Assembly (NCBI RefSeq): GCF_000348685.1
Contig: NZ_ANLA01000004.1
Coordinates: 682,001 to 746,000, forward strand
From: Xanthomarina gelatinilytica
Lineage (GTDB): Bacteria; Bacteroidota; Bacteroidia; Flavobacteriales; Flavobacteriaceae
Reading direction: 5' to 3'
DNA length: 64,000 nt
Of the stretch, positions 28,870 to 37,584 are shown piece by piece. The notes under the pieces are model-generated. The model saw nothing but the letters and a program-made list of their open reading frames with translations, made no database searches and was not told the origin of the DNA. How positions within the stretch are numbered: position 1 is the first letter of the stretch; the number at the start of each line of letters is the position of its first letter. Position numbers and translations under genes: made by a program.

Positions 28870-29772
28870 TTAACCATTTATGGCAACAACAGTGTTAACT
28901 TTACCTTGTAACATTTCCTTAAGGATGTTTTCTATACCACTTTTTAGGGTATACGTGGAAGAAGGGCAGCCACTGCAAGCACCTTGTAAAATCACTTTTA
29001 CTTCTTTGCTTTCCGGATTGTAAGAGTTAAATTGAATATTGCCACCATCACTGGCAACGGCAGGTTTAACATATTCTTCCAAAATATTGATGATTTGTTT
29101 GGAGATATCGTCCAACTCTTCAAAGGAGGCATCCAGTTGTTCCGAAGTTTTTTTCAAGGCTTTTGGTGCTTCTGGAGCAATAATTTCTTTTCCTTGTTCT
29201 ATATAACTTCTAATGAATTCACGAAGTTCCATGGTGATTTCATTCCAATCGGCAACTTCATATTTGGTAACAGAAACAAAATTTTCATCAAAAAAGACTC
29301 CTTTTACAAAAGGGAAATGAAATAATTGGGTTGCTAAAGGCGATAATTTGGCTTCATCTATTGAAGTGAATTCATAAGACGTTGTTACCAGTTTCTTGTT
29401 GGCCACAAATTTCATGGCAGAAGGGTTTGGAGTGCTTTCAGCATAAACCGTTACAGGTACTTTTTTAGGGGCAGCTGTCTCCTCTACTACTACACCACCA
29501 TTGTTCAGGTAGCTTTGTATCTGATCGGCAACTTCATCCTGGACGTCTTTCCATGCTATAATATTAAACCGTTCTACAGCAATAAAATTACCAGAGATGT
29601 AAACTTTTTTCACAAAAGGTAAATAAAATAATTGCTGTGCCAATGGGGAAGATTTTGCTTCGTCTATATTGTTGAATTCGAAACTTTGATGCTGTGTTAT
29701 AAATTGATTTATTTCGAATTTTATAATGCTATTGTTGGAAGTTTCTTTAATGGAAACTTGAAAAGTATTCAT
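28870..29772 (-). CDS. nfu: NifU/Nfu-type iron-sulfur scaffold with two Nfu_N domains
   Basis: A 300 aa iron-sulfur carrier. Two tandem Nfu N-terminal domains are visible: residues about 5-90 (FEFNNIDEAKSSPLAQQLFYLPFVKKVYI) and about 105-195 (YEFTSIDEAKLSPLATQLFHFPFVKGVFF), clearly repeats of each other. The C-terminal NifU-like domain follows (about 215-300), with the cluster-binding C266-S-G-C269 motif in LQGACSGCPSSTYTLKSGIE. Nfu proteins transfer [4Fe-4S] clusters to apo-enzymes. The duplicated N-terminal domain makes it longer than typical bacterial Nfu. Confidence 0.93.
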   Translation of the reverse strand: MNTFQVSIKETSNNSIIKFEINQFITQHQSFEFNNIDEAKSSPLAQQLFYLPFVKKVYISGNFIAVERFNIIAWKDVQDEVADQIQSYLNNGGVVVEETAAPKKVPVTVYAESTPNPSAMKFVANKKLVTTSYEFTSIDEAKLSPLATQLFHFPFVKGVFFDENFVSVTKYEVADWNEITMELREFIRSYIEQGKEIIAPEAPKALKKTSEQLDASFEELDDISKQIINILEEYVKPAVASDGGNIQFNSYNPESKEVKVILQGACSGCPSSTYTLKSGIENILKEMLQGKVNTVVAING

Positions 29773-29926
29773 AAGTTTAAAATTTTTTACAAAAATACTA
29801 AAAGATAACTTTAGATATCCATATATTTGGCTTTTTCGCTTTTAAGAGCACAATTTTTTTATCGTATTTTCTCTAAATATAGTAAACCTTTAACTTTATT
29901 GTGAGACTGATAAAAAGTAATTTTTA

Positions 29927-29934
29927 TATATTTG
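29927..29934 (+). promoter_or_regulatory. Possible -7 element upstream of the PorP/SprF gene
   Basis: TATATTTG, a full match to TAnnTTTG, 88 bp before the ATG. There is no TTTG box at the expected distance. The surrounding spacer (29773-30021) is AT-rich and otherwise shows nothing. Confidence 0.35.
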
Positions 29935-30021
29935 GTTTCTGTTTATAATTTTTTAGTAAAAAATTAGTTTAATTAATAGCCAATTAGCAACTTTTAAACA
30001 GAGTCCCTGAAAACTAAAATT

Positions 30022-31032
30022 ATGATATTGAAAAGGTTTTATATGCTAGCTTTTGTGTTTTTGTTAGCGCAAACAGCTATATCTCAAGAGGGTATGCCTA
30101 TTTACTCAGATTATTTAACCGATAATTACTACTTAATTCACCCTTCCATGGCTGGAGCAGCCAATTGTGCCAAAGTGAGAGTTACAGGTCGTCAACAATG
30201 GTTTGGGGACGAAGATGCACCTAGACTTTTAACCATGAGCGTCAATGGAAGAATAGGCGAATCGAATTCTGGTGTTGGAGCTATTTTTTATTCTGATAAA
30301 AACGGATATCACTCCCAAAATGGTGCCTATTTAACCTATGCACATCATATTATGTTTTCTAGAAGCGAAGTGGATCTAAACATGCTTTCTTTTGGTTTAA
30401 GTGCAGGGGTTTTACAATATAAATTGGATGAAACAGCTTTTACAAACGAGCCTTTTGATCCCATAATCGCTGGGATCGAGCAAAGTGCCACTAATTTTAA
30501 TATAGACTTTGGTTTTTCTTATTTCCTATACAATTTTTATGCACATGCAACCGTAAAAAACATGCTTAAAAACGATGGTGTTAATTCCAATGCCAACGGA
30601 CTTTTTGCTTATGACAATCCGAGACAATTTATATTGAGTGCTGGAAATGTGTTTCAAAAATACGGAAGCGAATGGAGTTTTGAACCTTCCTTGATGTTTC
30701 TGTATAAAGATGGTACCAAAGAATCTTCCATAGATGTTAATGCAAAGGCTTATAAAGAGTTTGAGTTTGGTAAACTATGGGGAGGAATTTCATATAGAAG
30801 AAGTTTGGATGGTGCCGAGTTTCAAGATGGACAAGGGGTTTCCAGTCAAAAATTACAATACATCACTCCGTTACTGGGTATAAATTATGGCCAGTTTATG
30901 TTTGCTTATACATATTCTTATCAAGCCAATTCCGTGGTATATAATAATGGTGGTTTTCATCAAATTACTTTAGGATATAATTTTGCTTGTAAAAAGGAGC
31001 GTTACCATTGTAACTGTCCTGCAGTAAATTAA
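30022..31032 (+). CDS. PorP/SprF family type IX secretion system membrane protein
   Basis: A 336 aa outer membrane beta-barrel of the PorP/SprF family. It has a signal peptide (ending AIS-Q). The conserved N-terminal block PIYSDYLTDNYYLIHPSMAG is present, followed by RVTGRQQWFGDEDAPRLLTMSVNGRI, GVGAIFYSDKNGYHSQNGAYLTYAHH and the ending HQITLGYNFACKKERYHCNCP. Family members assist secretion or surface attachment of particular T9SS substrates and usually sit beside a large adhesin gene. Here none is adjacent, and the gene stands alone between its upstream spacer and a terminator. The Cys-rich C-terminal tail (CKKERYHCNC) is a small oddity. Confidence 0.9.
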   Translation: MILKRFYMLAFVFLLAQTAISQEGMPIYSDYLTDNYYLIHPSMAGAANCAKVRVTGRQQWFGDEDAPRLLTMSVNGRIGESNSGVGAIFYSDKNGYHSQNGAYLTYAHHIMFSRSEVDLNMLSFGLSAGVLQYKLDETAFTNEPFDPIIAGIEQSATNFNIDFGFSYFLYNFYAHATVKNMLKNDGVNSNANGLFAYDNPRQFILSAGNVFQKYGSEWSFEPSLMFLYKDGTKESSIDVNAKAYKEFEFGKLWGGISYRRSLDGAEFQDGQGVSSQKLQYITPLLGINYGQFMFAYTYSYQANSVVYNNGGFHQITLGYNFACKKERYHCNCPAVN

Positions 31033-31040
31033 AAAGTTAT

Positions 31041-31068
31041 AGCCTTGAAGATTTCAAGGCTTTTTTTT
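31041..31068 (+). terminator. Intrinsic terminator after the PorP/SprF gene
   Basis: A perfect 9-bp stem, AGCCTTGAA (31041-31049) with TTCAAGGCT (31053-31061), followed by seven T. It is 9 bp after the stop codon. Confidence 0.88.
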
Positions 31069-31143
31069 GGTTGAAACAATCCTGTTTTAGACTTTTGATT
31101 CACTTAATTTTTTTGTATATTTTTTGTAAATAAACAACATGCC

Positions 31144-31662
31144 ATGCCAATTATAAAACCTGTAAACGGAAAACATCCACACATTCCAGAGTCCTGTTTT
31201 GTTGCAGAAAACGCTACTATTGTAGGCGAAGTAACCATGGGTAACCAATGTAGTATTTGGTTTAATGCAGTAGTTAGAGGTGATGTTCATTATATTAAAA
31301 TGGGCCATAAGGTAAATGTACAGGATGGCGCAGTAATACATGCTACTTATCAAAAACATCCTACAAACATTGGGAACAACGTATCCATAGGACATAATGC
31401 CATTGTGCATGGCTGCACCATACATGATAATGTGCTTATTGGTATGGGTAGCATTGTGATGGATAATTGTGTTGTTGAAAGCAACAGTATAATTGCTGCT
31501 GGTGCTGTGGTCACTCAAAACACCAGAGTAGAGGCAGGAAGTATTTATGCAGGAGTGCCTGCAAGAAAAGTAAAAGACATTAGCCAGGAATTGATATCAG
31601 GAGAAATCCATAGAATTGCTGAAAATTATGTCACTTATTCCGGTTGGTTTAAAGATGTTTAA
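31144..31662 (+). CDS. Gamma carbonic anhydrase family protein (left-handed beta-helix)
   Basis: A 172 aa hexapeptide-repeat protein of the gamma-carbonic-anhydrase/YrdA-PaaY family. The repeats run from about residue 20 to 135. Metal-ligand histidines are visible in GAVIHATYQKHP and in NVSIGHNAIVHGC, the expected three-His arrangement. The RGDV motif (AVVRGDVHYIKMG) is also conserved. It lacks the acidic loop of Methanosarcina Cam, so carbonic anhydrase activity is likely weak or unproven. The end overlaps the end of murI on the other strand by 4 bp (convergent). Confidence 0.88.
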   Translation: MPIIKPVNGKHPHIPESCFVAENATIVGEVTMGNQCSIWFNAVVRGDVHYIKMGHKVNVQDGAVIHATYQKHPTNIGNNVSIGHNAIVHGCTIHDNVLIGMGSIVMDNCVVESNSIIAAGAVVTQNTRVEAGSIYAGVPARKVKDISQELISGEIHRIAENYVTYSGWFKDV

Positions 31663-32438
31663 AAATCTAAATATTCTATTTTGTACTGATTGCCAATTAG
31701 GGACTTTAAAACATCCAACCTACCATTGGAATAGAACTCAATTTGAGGTTTTGATATGGATTGGTTTAACAGCTGATGTTGTTTTAAAACAGCTTGGGTT
31801 TGCCTGGCAACTGCCTCTCCAGAATCAATAATTTTAATGTGTTTTGGAAGTATCTCCAAGAGCTGTGGCAGCAAATAAGGGTAGTGTGTACAGCCTAACA
31901 CCAAGTAATCTACATTGGCATCCAACATGGGTTTCATGTATAATTTTAATAGCGAAGACATTTCTTCTGAATAGATGTTGCCATTTTCGATTAAGCCTAC
32001 CAAACCTTCCCCAACTTGCTCTACCACTTTAATGCCATTGGCAAAAAGATCGGTGGTTTTATGAAACAGTTCGCTGGAAAGTGTGCCTTTGGTTGCTAGA
32101 ATACCTATGGTTTTTGTTTTGGTGTTTAAAGCAGCAGGTTTTATGGCTGGTTCAATACCTATAATGGGAATGGGATAGGTGTCCCTTAAAATTTTTATGG
32201 CATTGGTTGTGGCTGTATTACAGGCAACAACAATAAGCTTACAGCCTTTATTTAAAAGTAAATCGCTGTTTTTTTTACTTAGGGATATGATTTCTTCTTT
32301 AGATTTTTCACCATAAGGCGCATTTTTGCTATCGGCTAGATACATGGTGTTTTCGTATGGCAATAAGAGGTTTAGCTCCTTCCAAATGGAGGTGCCACCA
32401 ACGCCAGAATCGAAAATGCCAATAGGTTGCTTGTTCAT
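31659..32438 (-). CDS. murI: Glutamate racemase
   Basis: MurI makes D-glutamate for peptidoglycan stem peptides. The 259 aa product starts MNKQPIGIFDSGVGG, the canonical N-terminus with the catalytic-base aspartate loop. It contains the two catalytic cysteines in VVACNTATTNA and LVLGCTHYPYLLP. A longer frame from 32462 adds eight unlikely residues. It lies downstream of the Skp genes after a terminator, with TATTTTTG (32451-32444) as a possible -7 element just before the ATG. Confidence 0.94.
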   Translation of the reverse strand: MNKQPIGIFDSGVGGTSIWKELNLLLPYENTMYLADSKNAPYGEKSKEEIISLSKKNSDLLLNKGCKLIVVACNTATTNAIKILRDTYPIPIIGIEPAIKPAALNTKTKTIGILATKGTLSSELFHKTTDLFANGIKVVEQVGEGLVGLIENGNIYSEEMSSLLKLYMKPMLDANVDYLVLGCTHYPYLLPQLLEILPKHIKIIDSGEAVARQTQAVLKQHQLLNQSISKPQIEFYSNGRLDVLKSLIGNQYKIEYLDF

Positions 32439-32454
32439 ACTTCCAAAAATAAAA

Positions 32455-32479
32455 AAAGCCACTTGATTTAAGTGGCTTT
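32455..32479 (-). terminator. Intrinsic terminator between skp and murI
   Basis: A perfect 10-bp stem, AAAGCCACTT (32455-32464) with AAGTGGCTTT (32470-32479). On the minus strand it is followed by a run of T. It lies 22 bp downstream of the skp stop. Confidence 0.8.
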
Positions 32480-32501
32480 CAATTTAACTTTTTAAAATAA
32501 A

Positions 32502-33011
32502 TTAGATTCCTAATTCTTTTTTAACATCGTCTATAAGGTTTTTACCGTCAGCCATAATAACGCCACCACCTTGGGTAGAGTCCAATACGTAATCAAAACC
32601 TTGAGCTCTGGCAACTTTTAAAATGGCAGCTTTAGCTTTTTCAGTAATTGGTTTTAATAAATCAATTTCTTTTTTCTGCATTTCTTGTTGTGCTTGCCCT
32701 TGGTATTGTTGTATGTTTTGTTGCATGGTTTGTATCTCCATTGAACGTTTTTGGTTTTCTTCGTCAGTTTTTGTTGCAGCTTCAGCTTCGTATTGTTTCA
32801 ATTTATTTTGATACTCTGTTACCATAGCTTGAATATCGGCTTCGTAAGTTTTACCAAGCTTGTCCATTTCTGCTTGTGCTGTATTCATTTCTGGCATCGC
32901 TTTTATTAAGTCTTGTGTATTAATATGCGCTACTTTGCTTTGGGCTTGCGTAAAACTTGTTGCTCCAATAAATAAGGCTGCTGCAAATAAAAAGGTTTTA
33001 AAATGTTTCAT
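32502..33011 (-). CDS. Skp/OmpH family periplasmic chaperone
   Basis: A 169 aa OmpH/Skp protein: a signal peptide (residues 1-23, ending FTQAQ), a short beta strand (KVAHINTQDLIKAMP), a long coiled-coil arm rich in Gln/Glu (about 40-120) and a return strand (FDYVLDSTQGGGVIMAD). Skp trimers hold unfolded outer membrane proteins in their tentacles and hand them to BamA. It lies 29 bp downstream of a second, longer OmpH gene and is in the same orientation as bamA. Confidence 0.93.
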   Translation of the reverse strand: MKHFKTFLFAAALFIGATSFTQAQSKVAHINTQDLIKAMPEMNTAQAEMDKLGKTYEADIQAMVTEYQNKLKQYEAEAATKTDEENQKRSMEIQTMQQNIQQYQGQAQQEMQKKEIDLLKPITEKAKAAILKVARAQGFDYVLDSTQGGGVIMADGKNLIDDVKKELGI

Positions 33012-33040
33012 TTCTAAATAGTATTAATAAGTGTTATAAT

Positions 33041-34057
33041 TTAATTGTTATCTGTTTCGTCTGGCTCTGTGCCATCATTATTGTTTTCTTGTGCTTGTTG
33101 TCTTTCTCTTTCTTCTTTTGCTTTTTGTCTGTCTTCAAGAATTTTTTGTCTTCTTGCATCCAGTTCTTTTTGTCTTTCTTCTCTATCTCTTAATTTTTGT
33201 TGTCTGCGTTCTTCAAGAATTTCTTCTCTGGATTTTTGTTCTACTGGTTCGCCATCCTCATTTACAACTTCTCCATCTTCGTTAGTGGTTGTTTCTTGGT
33301 TTTGTGTGTTTCTGGCATTTAGTTTTTCTTCTCTAATTCTAGCTCTTTCGGCTATGATACTGTCTCTACGTTTTTGAGCTTCTAATTGCTTTTGTTCGCG
33401 TTCGTTTAAAATTTGCTCTCTACGTTCTTCGGCAGCTTTTTCCCTGGCTTCTTGTTCTTCGTCTATTTCAGGAAGGTTTTCTTCGGCTTCAGCAGCTTTG
33501 CGTTCCTGCCTTGTTTGGGCCTGAGTACGTTTTGAGGTTCTGGAAATGCTTCGAATGACTTCATCGCTAAAATCGAATCGTTCTGCAGAATATAACATCA
33601 CCACATCTGCCGATTTATCGAAAACAAAATCGTACTTTCTTTTTTCGGCCATATCTTGAACTGCAGCAAATATTTGGTCTTGAATAGGCTGGATCAACTG
33701 TTTTTTTTGAATCATTAAATCACCATTTGGACCAAATCTTTTTTGTTGATAGTCTAGAATTTCCTTTTCTTCAAAAGCTATATCTTCTTCACGTTCTTCA
33801 ATAAGTTCTTTTGTTAAAAGTGCTTTCTCGTTGCTTAAATCTTTTCGTTTTTGTTCAATCTCGTTTAACTGGGTTTCAATTTCAGTTTTCCATTTTTGAA
33901 CTTTACTTTCCAACTGGGCAGATGCTTCTTGATATTCAGGGACATTTTGTAAAATGTACTCTGTATCTATGTAACCTATTCTTACACCACGTTGTGCATG
34001 AGCAGATATACCAATTGTAGAAACTATAATCAGTAAAAAAAGAACTTTTAATTTCAT
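33041..34057 (-). CDS. Skp/OmpH family chaperone with long charged C-terminal tail
   Basis: About 338 aa. Residues 1-21 are a signal peptide (ending ISAHAQ). Residues about 22-180 are an OmpH/Skp domain (VRIGYIDTEYILQNVPEYQEA through KYDFVFDKSADVVMLYS). The remaining 150 or so residues form a highly charged Arg/Glu/Gln-rich low-complexity tail, likely coiled coil, ending in an Asn/Asp/Glu stretch. The tail is absent from ordinary Skp. The start could be 34066 (MTQ-) or 34057 (MKLKVLFLL); I took 34057. It is 172 bp downstream of bamA, the expected genetic neighbour, and the spacer 34067-34229 is AT-rich with no obvious signal. Confidence 0.88.
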   Translation of the reverse strand: MKLKVLFLLIIVSTIGISAHAQRGVRIGYIDTEYILQNVPEYQEASAQLESKVQKWKTEIETQLNEIEQKRKDLSNEKALLTKELIEEREEDIAFEEKEILDYQQKRFGPNGDLMIQKKQLIQPIQDQIFAAVQDMAEKRKYDFVFDKSADVVMLYSAERFDFSDEVIRSISRTSKRTQAQTRQERKAAEAEENLPEIDEEQEAREKAAEERREQILNEREQKQLEAQKRRDSIIAERARIREEKLNARNTQNQETTTNEDGEVVNEDGEPVEQKSREEILEERRQQKLRDREERQKELDARRQKILEDRQKAKEERERQQAQENNNDGTEPDETDNN

Positions 34058-34229
34058 CTGTGTCATAATTTATAATTTATGGTCTATAAATTCTAAAAAC
34101 GACAGCTAATTATTTAAGTTGTCTGTCTATTTTTTGAATTATTATTTTCAAAATTAACGAAATTTAACTTTAAAAATTTTAATTCTCAATTTAAATAATC
34201 AAATTGTTATTAGAAAATATCGTGCCAAA

Positions 34230-36860
34230 TTAAAATTGTTGTCCAATTATAAAGTGTGTTTCCCATCCATTTGGTTGTGTTTGTCCAGGAACAGGATCGA
34301 ATCCGTAACCAAAATCAATACCCAGTAAACCAAAGGCAGGCATAAATACACGCAGACCAACACCAGCAGATCGTTTAAGGTCGTAAGGGCTGTAATCTTT
34401 AAATGCGTTATAGGACATACCACCTTCCATAAACCCTAAAACAAATATTTTTGCTTGTTGTTTTAAGGTAATAGGATATCTTAATTCCAATGAAAATTTA
34501 TTGTAAATGGTTCCACCATCGTTGGTAGGATTGCCATTTTCATCCAAAGGTTGGATGGATTGGTTAGGATATCCACGTAATGCAATTGTTTCCCTGCCAT
34601 CCAAGCTGTAAGACCCCAAACCATCTCCTCCTAAAAAGAAACGCTCGAAAGGGATGTCTCCTCTATCTTGATTGTACGCTCCCAAGAAGCCAAATTCTGC
34701 ACTTGGCTTTAGAACCAGTTTTTTAACAATCTCGGCATACCAGTCTGCTTTAAACTTAATTTTATAAAACTCCAACCATTTAAATCGCTCTTGGTCAATT
34801 TCGGCTATACCTTCACTAGCTTCCTGTCGTATGTCATTATCCAATGATGTATTATTAACGATATTCTCTAAATCTTCCCTTTCGTGTTTTAAGGCATTGT
34901 AATCCACATTGTTAAATAAAGAGTATGGTAAGGTTAATTTCGCACTTACACTAAAATTGGAACCTCCAACTGGGAAAACAGGATCGTTATAGGTGCTGTT
35001 TCTGCTTAAACCTATGGTGTAAGCCAAGTTATTTGAGTAACCATCACCAAAAGTGAACAGTCCGGTATTATAATTTTTTAGGTTATAATGTTGGTAGCTA
35101 ACAGCTTGAGATAAGGTGAAAAAGTTATCTGGAGCATTTAAACGTTTTGCAATACCTACCGAGATACCAGTTATGTTAAAGCGTTTGTCTTTGTCAGCTT
35201 TTCCAGTTCTGGAATCGTATAAAAATTGTTTGGTATGGGAAACAGAGGTTGAAAATTGAACTGGTTTTTTACCACCTAACCATGGTTCTGTAAAAGAGAA
35301 ACTGTAGGTTTGATAGAATTGACTTGCTTGTAATCGTAGAGACAGTTTTTGGCCATCACCACGAGGAACAGGTTTGTAAGCGTCTAAATTAAATAAATTT
35401 CTTAATGAAAAGTTGTTGAAAGATAGCCCAAGCGTACCAATAAAACCACCTCCGCCATAACCACCTTGTAGTTCTATTTGGCTGGAACCCGTTTCCACAA
35501 CCACATATTCCAAATCTATGGTACCTTCGTTAGGGTTTGGATTATTGAAGTTGGTTGCAATTTGTGCTGCATCGAAAAATCCTAGCTGACTTAACTCTCT
35601 AATGGTTCTAATGACATTTGATTTGTTGTACAACTGTCCTGGACGAGTATGTAGCTCTCTATAGATAACATGATCGTTTGTCACGTCGTTACCAACAACA
35701 GAAACATCTGTAAAATGGACCGGTTTACCTTCTGAAATCCTGATTTCTAAATCGATAACATTTCCTTCTGCACTTATTTCAACAGGATTAATGGTTGAGA
35801 ACAAATAACCATTGTTTTGGTAAAGGTTTGTAATATCTACAGCATCTGGGTTTTCGGTATCTGCGATTCGTTTTTCAAGGAGTACGCCATTATAGGTCTC
35901 TCCAGGATTGATACGTAGTATTCTCCTTAAAATATCATCTGAATATACAGTGTTCCCAATAAAGTCTATTTTACCAAAGGTGTATAGCTCGCCTTCTTCC
36001 AATTCTATGTAAATGGCAACATTTTTATCATCTAACACCACCAAACTGTCCGACAGAATCCTAGCATCCCTGTAACCGTTTTCTTTGTATTTGTCTATGA
36101 CACTGTTTAAATCTTCTTTAAAATCGGCTTCAATATATTTGGAACGTTTAAGGATACGGGTTATGTTTTTCTGTTTGGTGTTTTTCATAGCTTTTTTGAG
36201 TTTGCTATCTTTAATAACCGTATTTCCAGAAAATTGGATCTCCTTAACTTTTACTTTTTTTCCTTTATCTATATTAACAACCATATTCATAACACTTTTG
36301 GATGTTTGAATGGTGTCTTCAACTTCAATGGTGTTAATGTTAACTTTGGTGTTGTAAAATCCTTCTTTTTTGTATTTATTAACAAGGTAGTTTTTGGTAG
36401 TGGTAAGAAGGTTCTCGGTAACTTTGACCCCTTTGTTTAAAGAGTTCTCGGTAATGAGTTTTTCTTTCTTTCCTTTTTTGATACCATTGATCTTAACTTC
36501 GTTAAGTTCTGGTAAATCTTCCAATCTAATTTCCAAAAACACTTCATTGCCTTCTATTCTATTAACATAAATCTCGATGTTGTTGAATAGGTTGGAATTC
36601 CAGAGTTTTTTAATGGCATTGCTTATTTTGTCTCCAGGAATAGAAACTTCTTCTCCAGTCCTTAGTCCAGAGTAAGTGATAATGGTTTGTTCGCTGAAAC
36701 TGGTTTCTCCAACTACTTCTATGCCACCTATAGTGTATGTTTCACCATTTTGAGGATTTGATACTTGAGCTTTTAAACTTTGAACATTAACAAAAAACAG
36801 CAATGTTAAAATAAATGGTAAGTATGTTTTCAATAGTACTTTATTAGTTAATTTGTTCAC
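34230..36860 (-). CDS. bamA: Outer membrane protein assembly factor BamA
   Basis: BamA is the Omp85 barrel that inserts beta-barrel proteins into the outer membrane. The product (876 aa) has a signal peptide (LPFILTLLFFVNVQSLKAQ), five POTRA-type repeats (about residues 30-440, starting YTIGGIEVVGETSFSEQTI) and a C-terminal barrel. The barrel contains the HRPGQLYN-like TRPGQLYN turn and the LGSYSLDGRETIALRGYPN lid-loop region with an RGY motif, and ends in HFIIGQQF, a C-terminal Phe as in outer membrane barrels. I chose GTG 36860 (VNKLTNKVLLKTYLPF), giving a proper signal peptide; it overlaps uppS by 17 bp. The longer open frame upstream is only the antisense-free part of uppS. Confidence 0.95.
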   Translation of the reverse strand: MNKLTNKVLLKTYLPFILTLLFFVNVQSLKAQVSNPQNGETYTIGGIEVVGETSFSEQTIITYSGLRTGEEVSIPGDKISNAIKKLWNSNLFNNIEIYVNRIEGNEVFLEIRLEDLPELNEVKINGIKKGKKEKLITENSLNKGVKVTENLLTTTKNYLVNKYKKEGFYNTKVNINTIEVEDTIQTSKSVMNMVVNIDKGKKVKVKEIQFSGNTVIKDSKLKKAMKNTKQKNITRILKRSKYIEADFKEDLNSVIDKYKENGYRDARILSDSLVVLDDKNVAIYIELEEGELYTFGKIDFIGNTVYSDDILRRILRINPGETYNGVLLEKRIADTENPDAVDITNLYQNNGYLFSTINPVEISAEGNVIDLEIRISEGKPVHFTDVSVVGNDVTNDHVIYRELHTRPGQLYNKSNVIRTIRELSQLGFFDAAQIATNFNNPNPNEGTIDLEYVVVETGSSQIELQGGYGGGGFIGTLGLSFNNFSLRNLFNLDAYKPVPRGDGQKLSLRLQASQFYQTYSFSFTEPWLGGKKPVQFSTSVSHTKQFLYDSRTGKADKDKRFNITGISVGIAKRLNAPDNFFTLSQAVSYQHYNLKNYNTGLFTFGDGYSNNLAYTIGLSRNSTYNDPVFPVGGSNFSVSAKLTLPYSLFNNVDYNALKHEREDLENIVNNTSLDNDIRQEASEGIAEIDQERFKWLEFYKIKFKADWYAEIVKKLVLKPSAEFGFLGAYNQDRGDIPFERFFLGGDGLGSYSLDGRETIALRGYPNQSIQPLDENGNPTNDGGTIYNKFSLELRYPITLKQQAKIFVLGFMEGGMSYNAFKDYSPYDLKRSAGVGLRVFMPAFGLLGIDFGYGFDPVPGQTQPNGWETHFIIGQQF

Positions 36861-37584
36861 TTGTTTTCCCAAATCGTCGTTCTCTTTTTTGATATTCAAT
36901 AATTGCTTCATATAAATGCTGCTTTGTAAAATCTGGCCAAAGTACATTTGTAAAATACAATTCTGCATAGGCAATTTGCCATAAAAGGAAATTGCTTATA
37001 CGTTGTTCGCCACTTGTTCTAATAAGCAAATCTACGTCGTGTAAATTTTGCGTGTAAAGATGCTCATTAATAACCGATTCATCAATATTTTCGGGCGAAA
37101 TTATATTATTTTTAACTTTAATGCTTATTTTTTTTAAGGTATTTATTATTTCCTCCCTTGATCCATAACTTAAAGCAAGCGTTAAAACCATTCTGCTGTT
37201 GTTTTTGGTTTTCTCCATGACCTCCAAAAGCTCCTTGTGCGCTTTAGCTGGGAGTTCGTTTAGGCAACCTATGGCCATGAGTTTGATGTTGTTGTCTTGA
37301 AGGGTTTTAATTTCTTTTTTCAAGGAAGACACCAGAAGTTTCATAAGTGTTTGCACTTCTAGTTTGGGTCTGTTCCAGTTTTCTGTTGAGAAAGCGTAAA
37401 GGGTTAAGTTTTCTATGCCCAATTCGGCACAGCCTTCCACTACTTGGCGCACAGCCTTTGTGCCATTTTCATGGCCAAAAGCCCTCATCATGCCTTTTTG
37501 TTTGGCCCAACGTCCGTTGCCATCCATTATAATGGCTAGGTGTTTAGGTAATTTGCTTGTATTTATTTCTGATTTTAAATCCAT
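36844..37584 (-). CDS. uppS: Isoprenyl transferase / undecaprenyl diphosphate synthase
   Basis: UppS is a cis-prenyltransferase that makes the C55 lipid carrier for cell wall and glycan synthesis. The 246 aa product has the family signature HLAIIMDGNGRWAKQKG (catalytic Asp), the GHENGTKAVR motif, LTLYAFSTENWNRP and the C-terminal ...DVDLLIRTSGEQRISNFLLWQIAYAELYF motif. It starts at the base after the DUF6089 gene's stop codon and overlaps bamA, so these are one envelope-biogenesis operon. Confidence 0.96.
   Translation of the reverse strand: MDLKSEINTSKLPKHLAIIMDGNGRWAKQKGMMRAFGHENGTKAVRQVVEGCAELGIENLTLYAFSTENWNRPKLEVQTLMKLLVSSLKKEIKTLQDNNIKLMAIGCLNELPAKAHKELLEVMEKTKNNSRMVLTLALSYGSREEIINTLKKISIKVKNNIISPENIDESVINEHLYTQNLHDVDLLIRTSGEQRISNFLLWQIAYAELYFTNVLWPDFTKQHLYEAIIEYQKRERRFGKTSEQIN

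Noticed and set aside
33045-33377. Ser/Cys/Phe-rich plus-strand frame
   Set aside because: It is the antisense of the Arg/Glu/Gln-rich tail of the long OmpH protein; composition explains it.
36861-36974. N-terminal extension of BamA
   Set aside because: These codons are an overlapping frame within uppS; the GTG at 36860 leads straight into a signal peptide.
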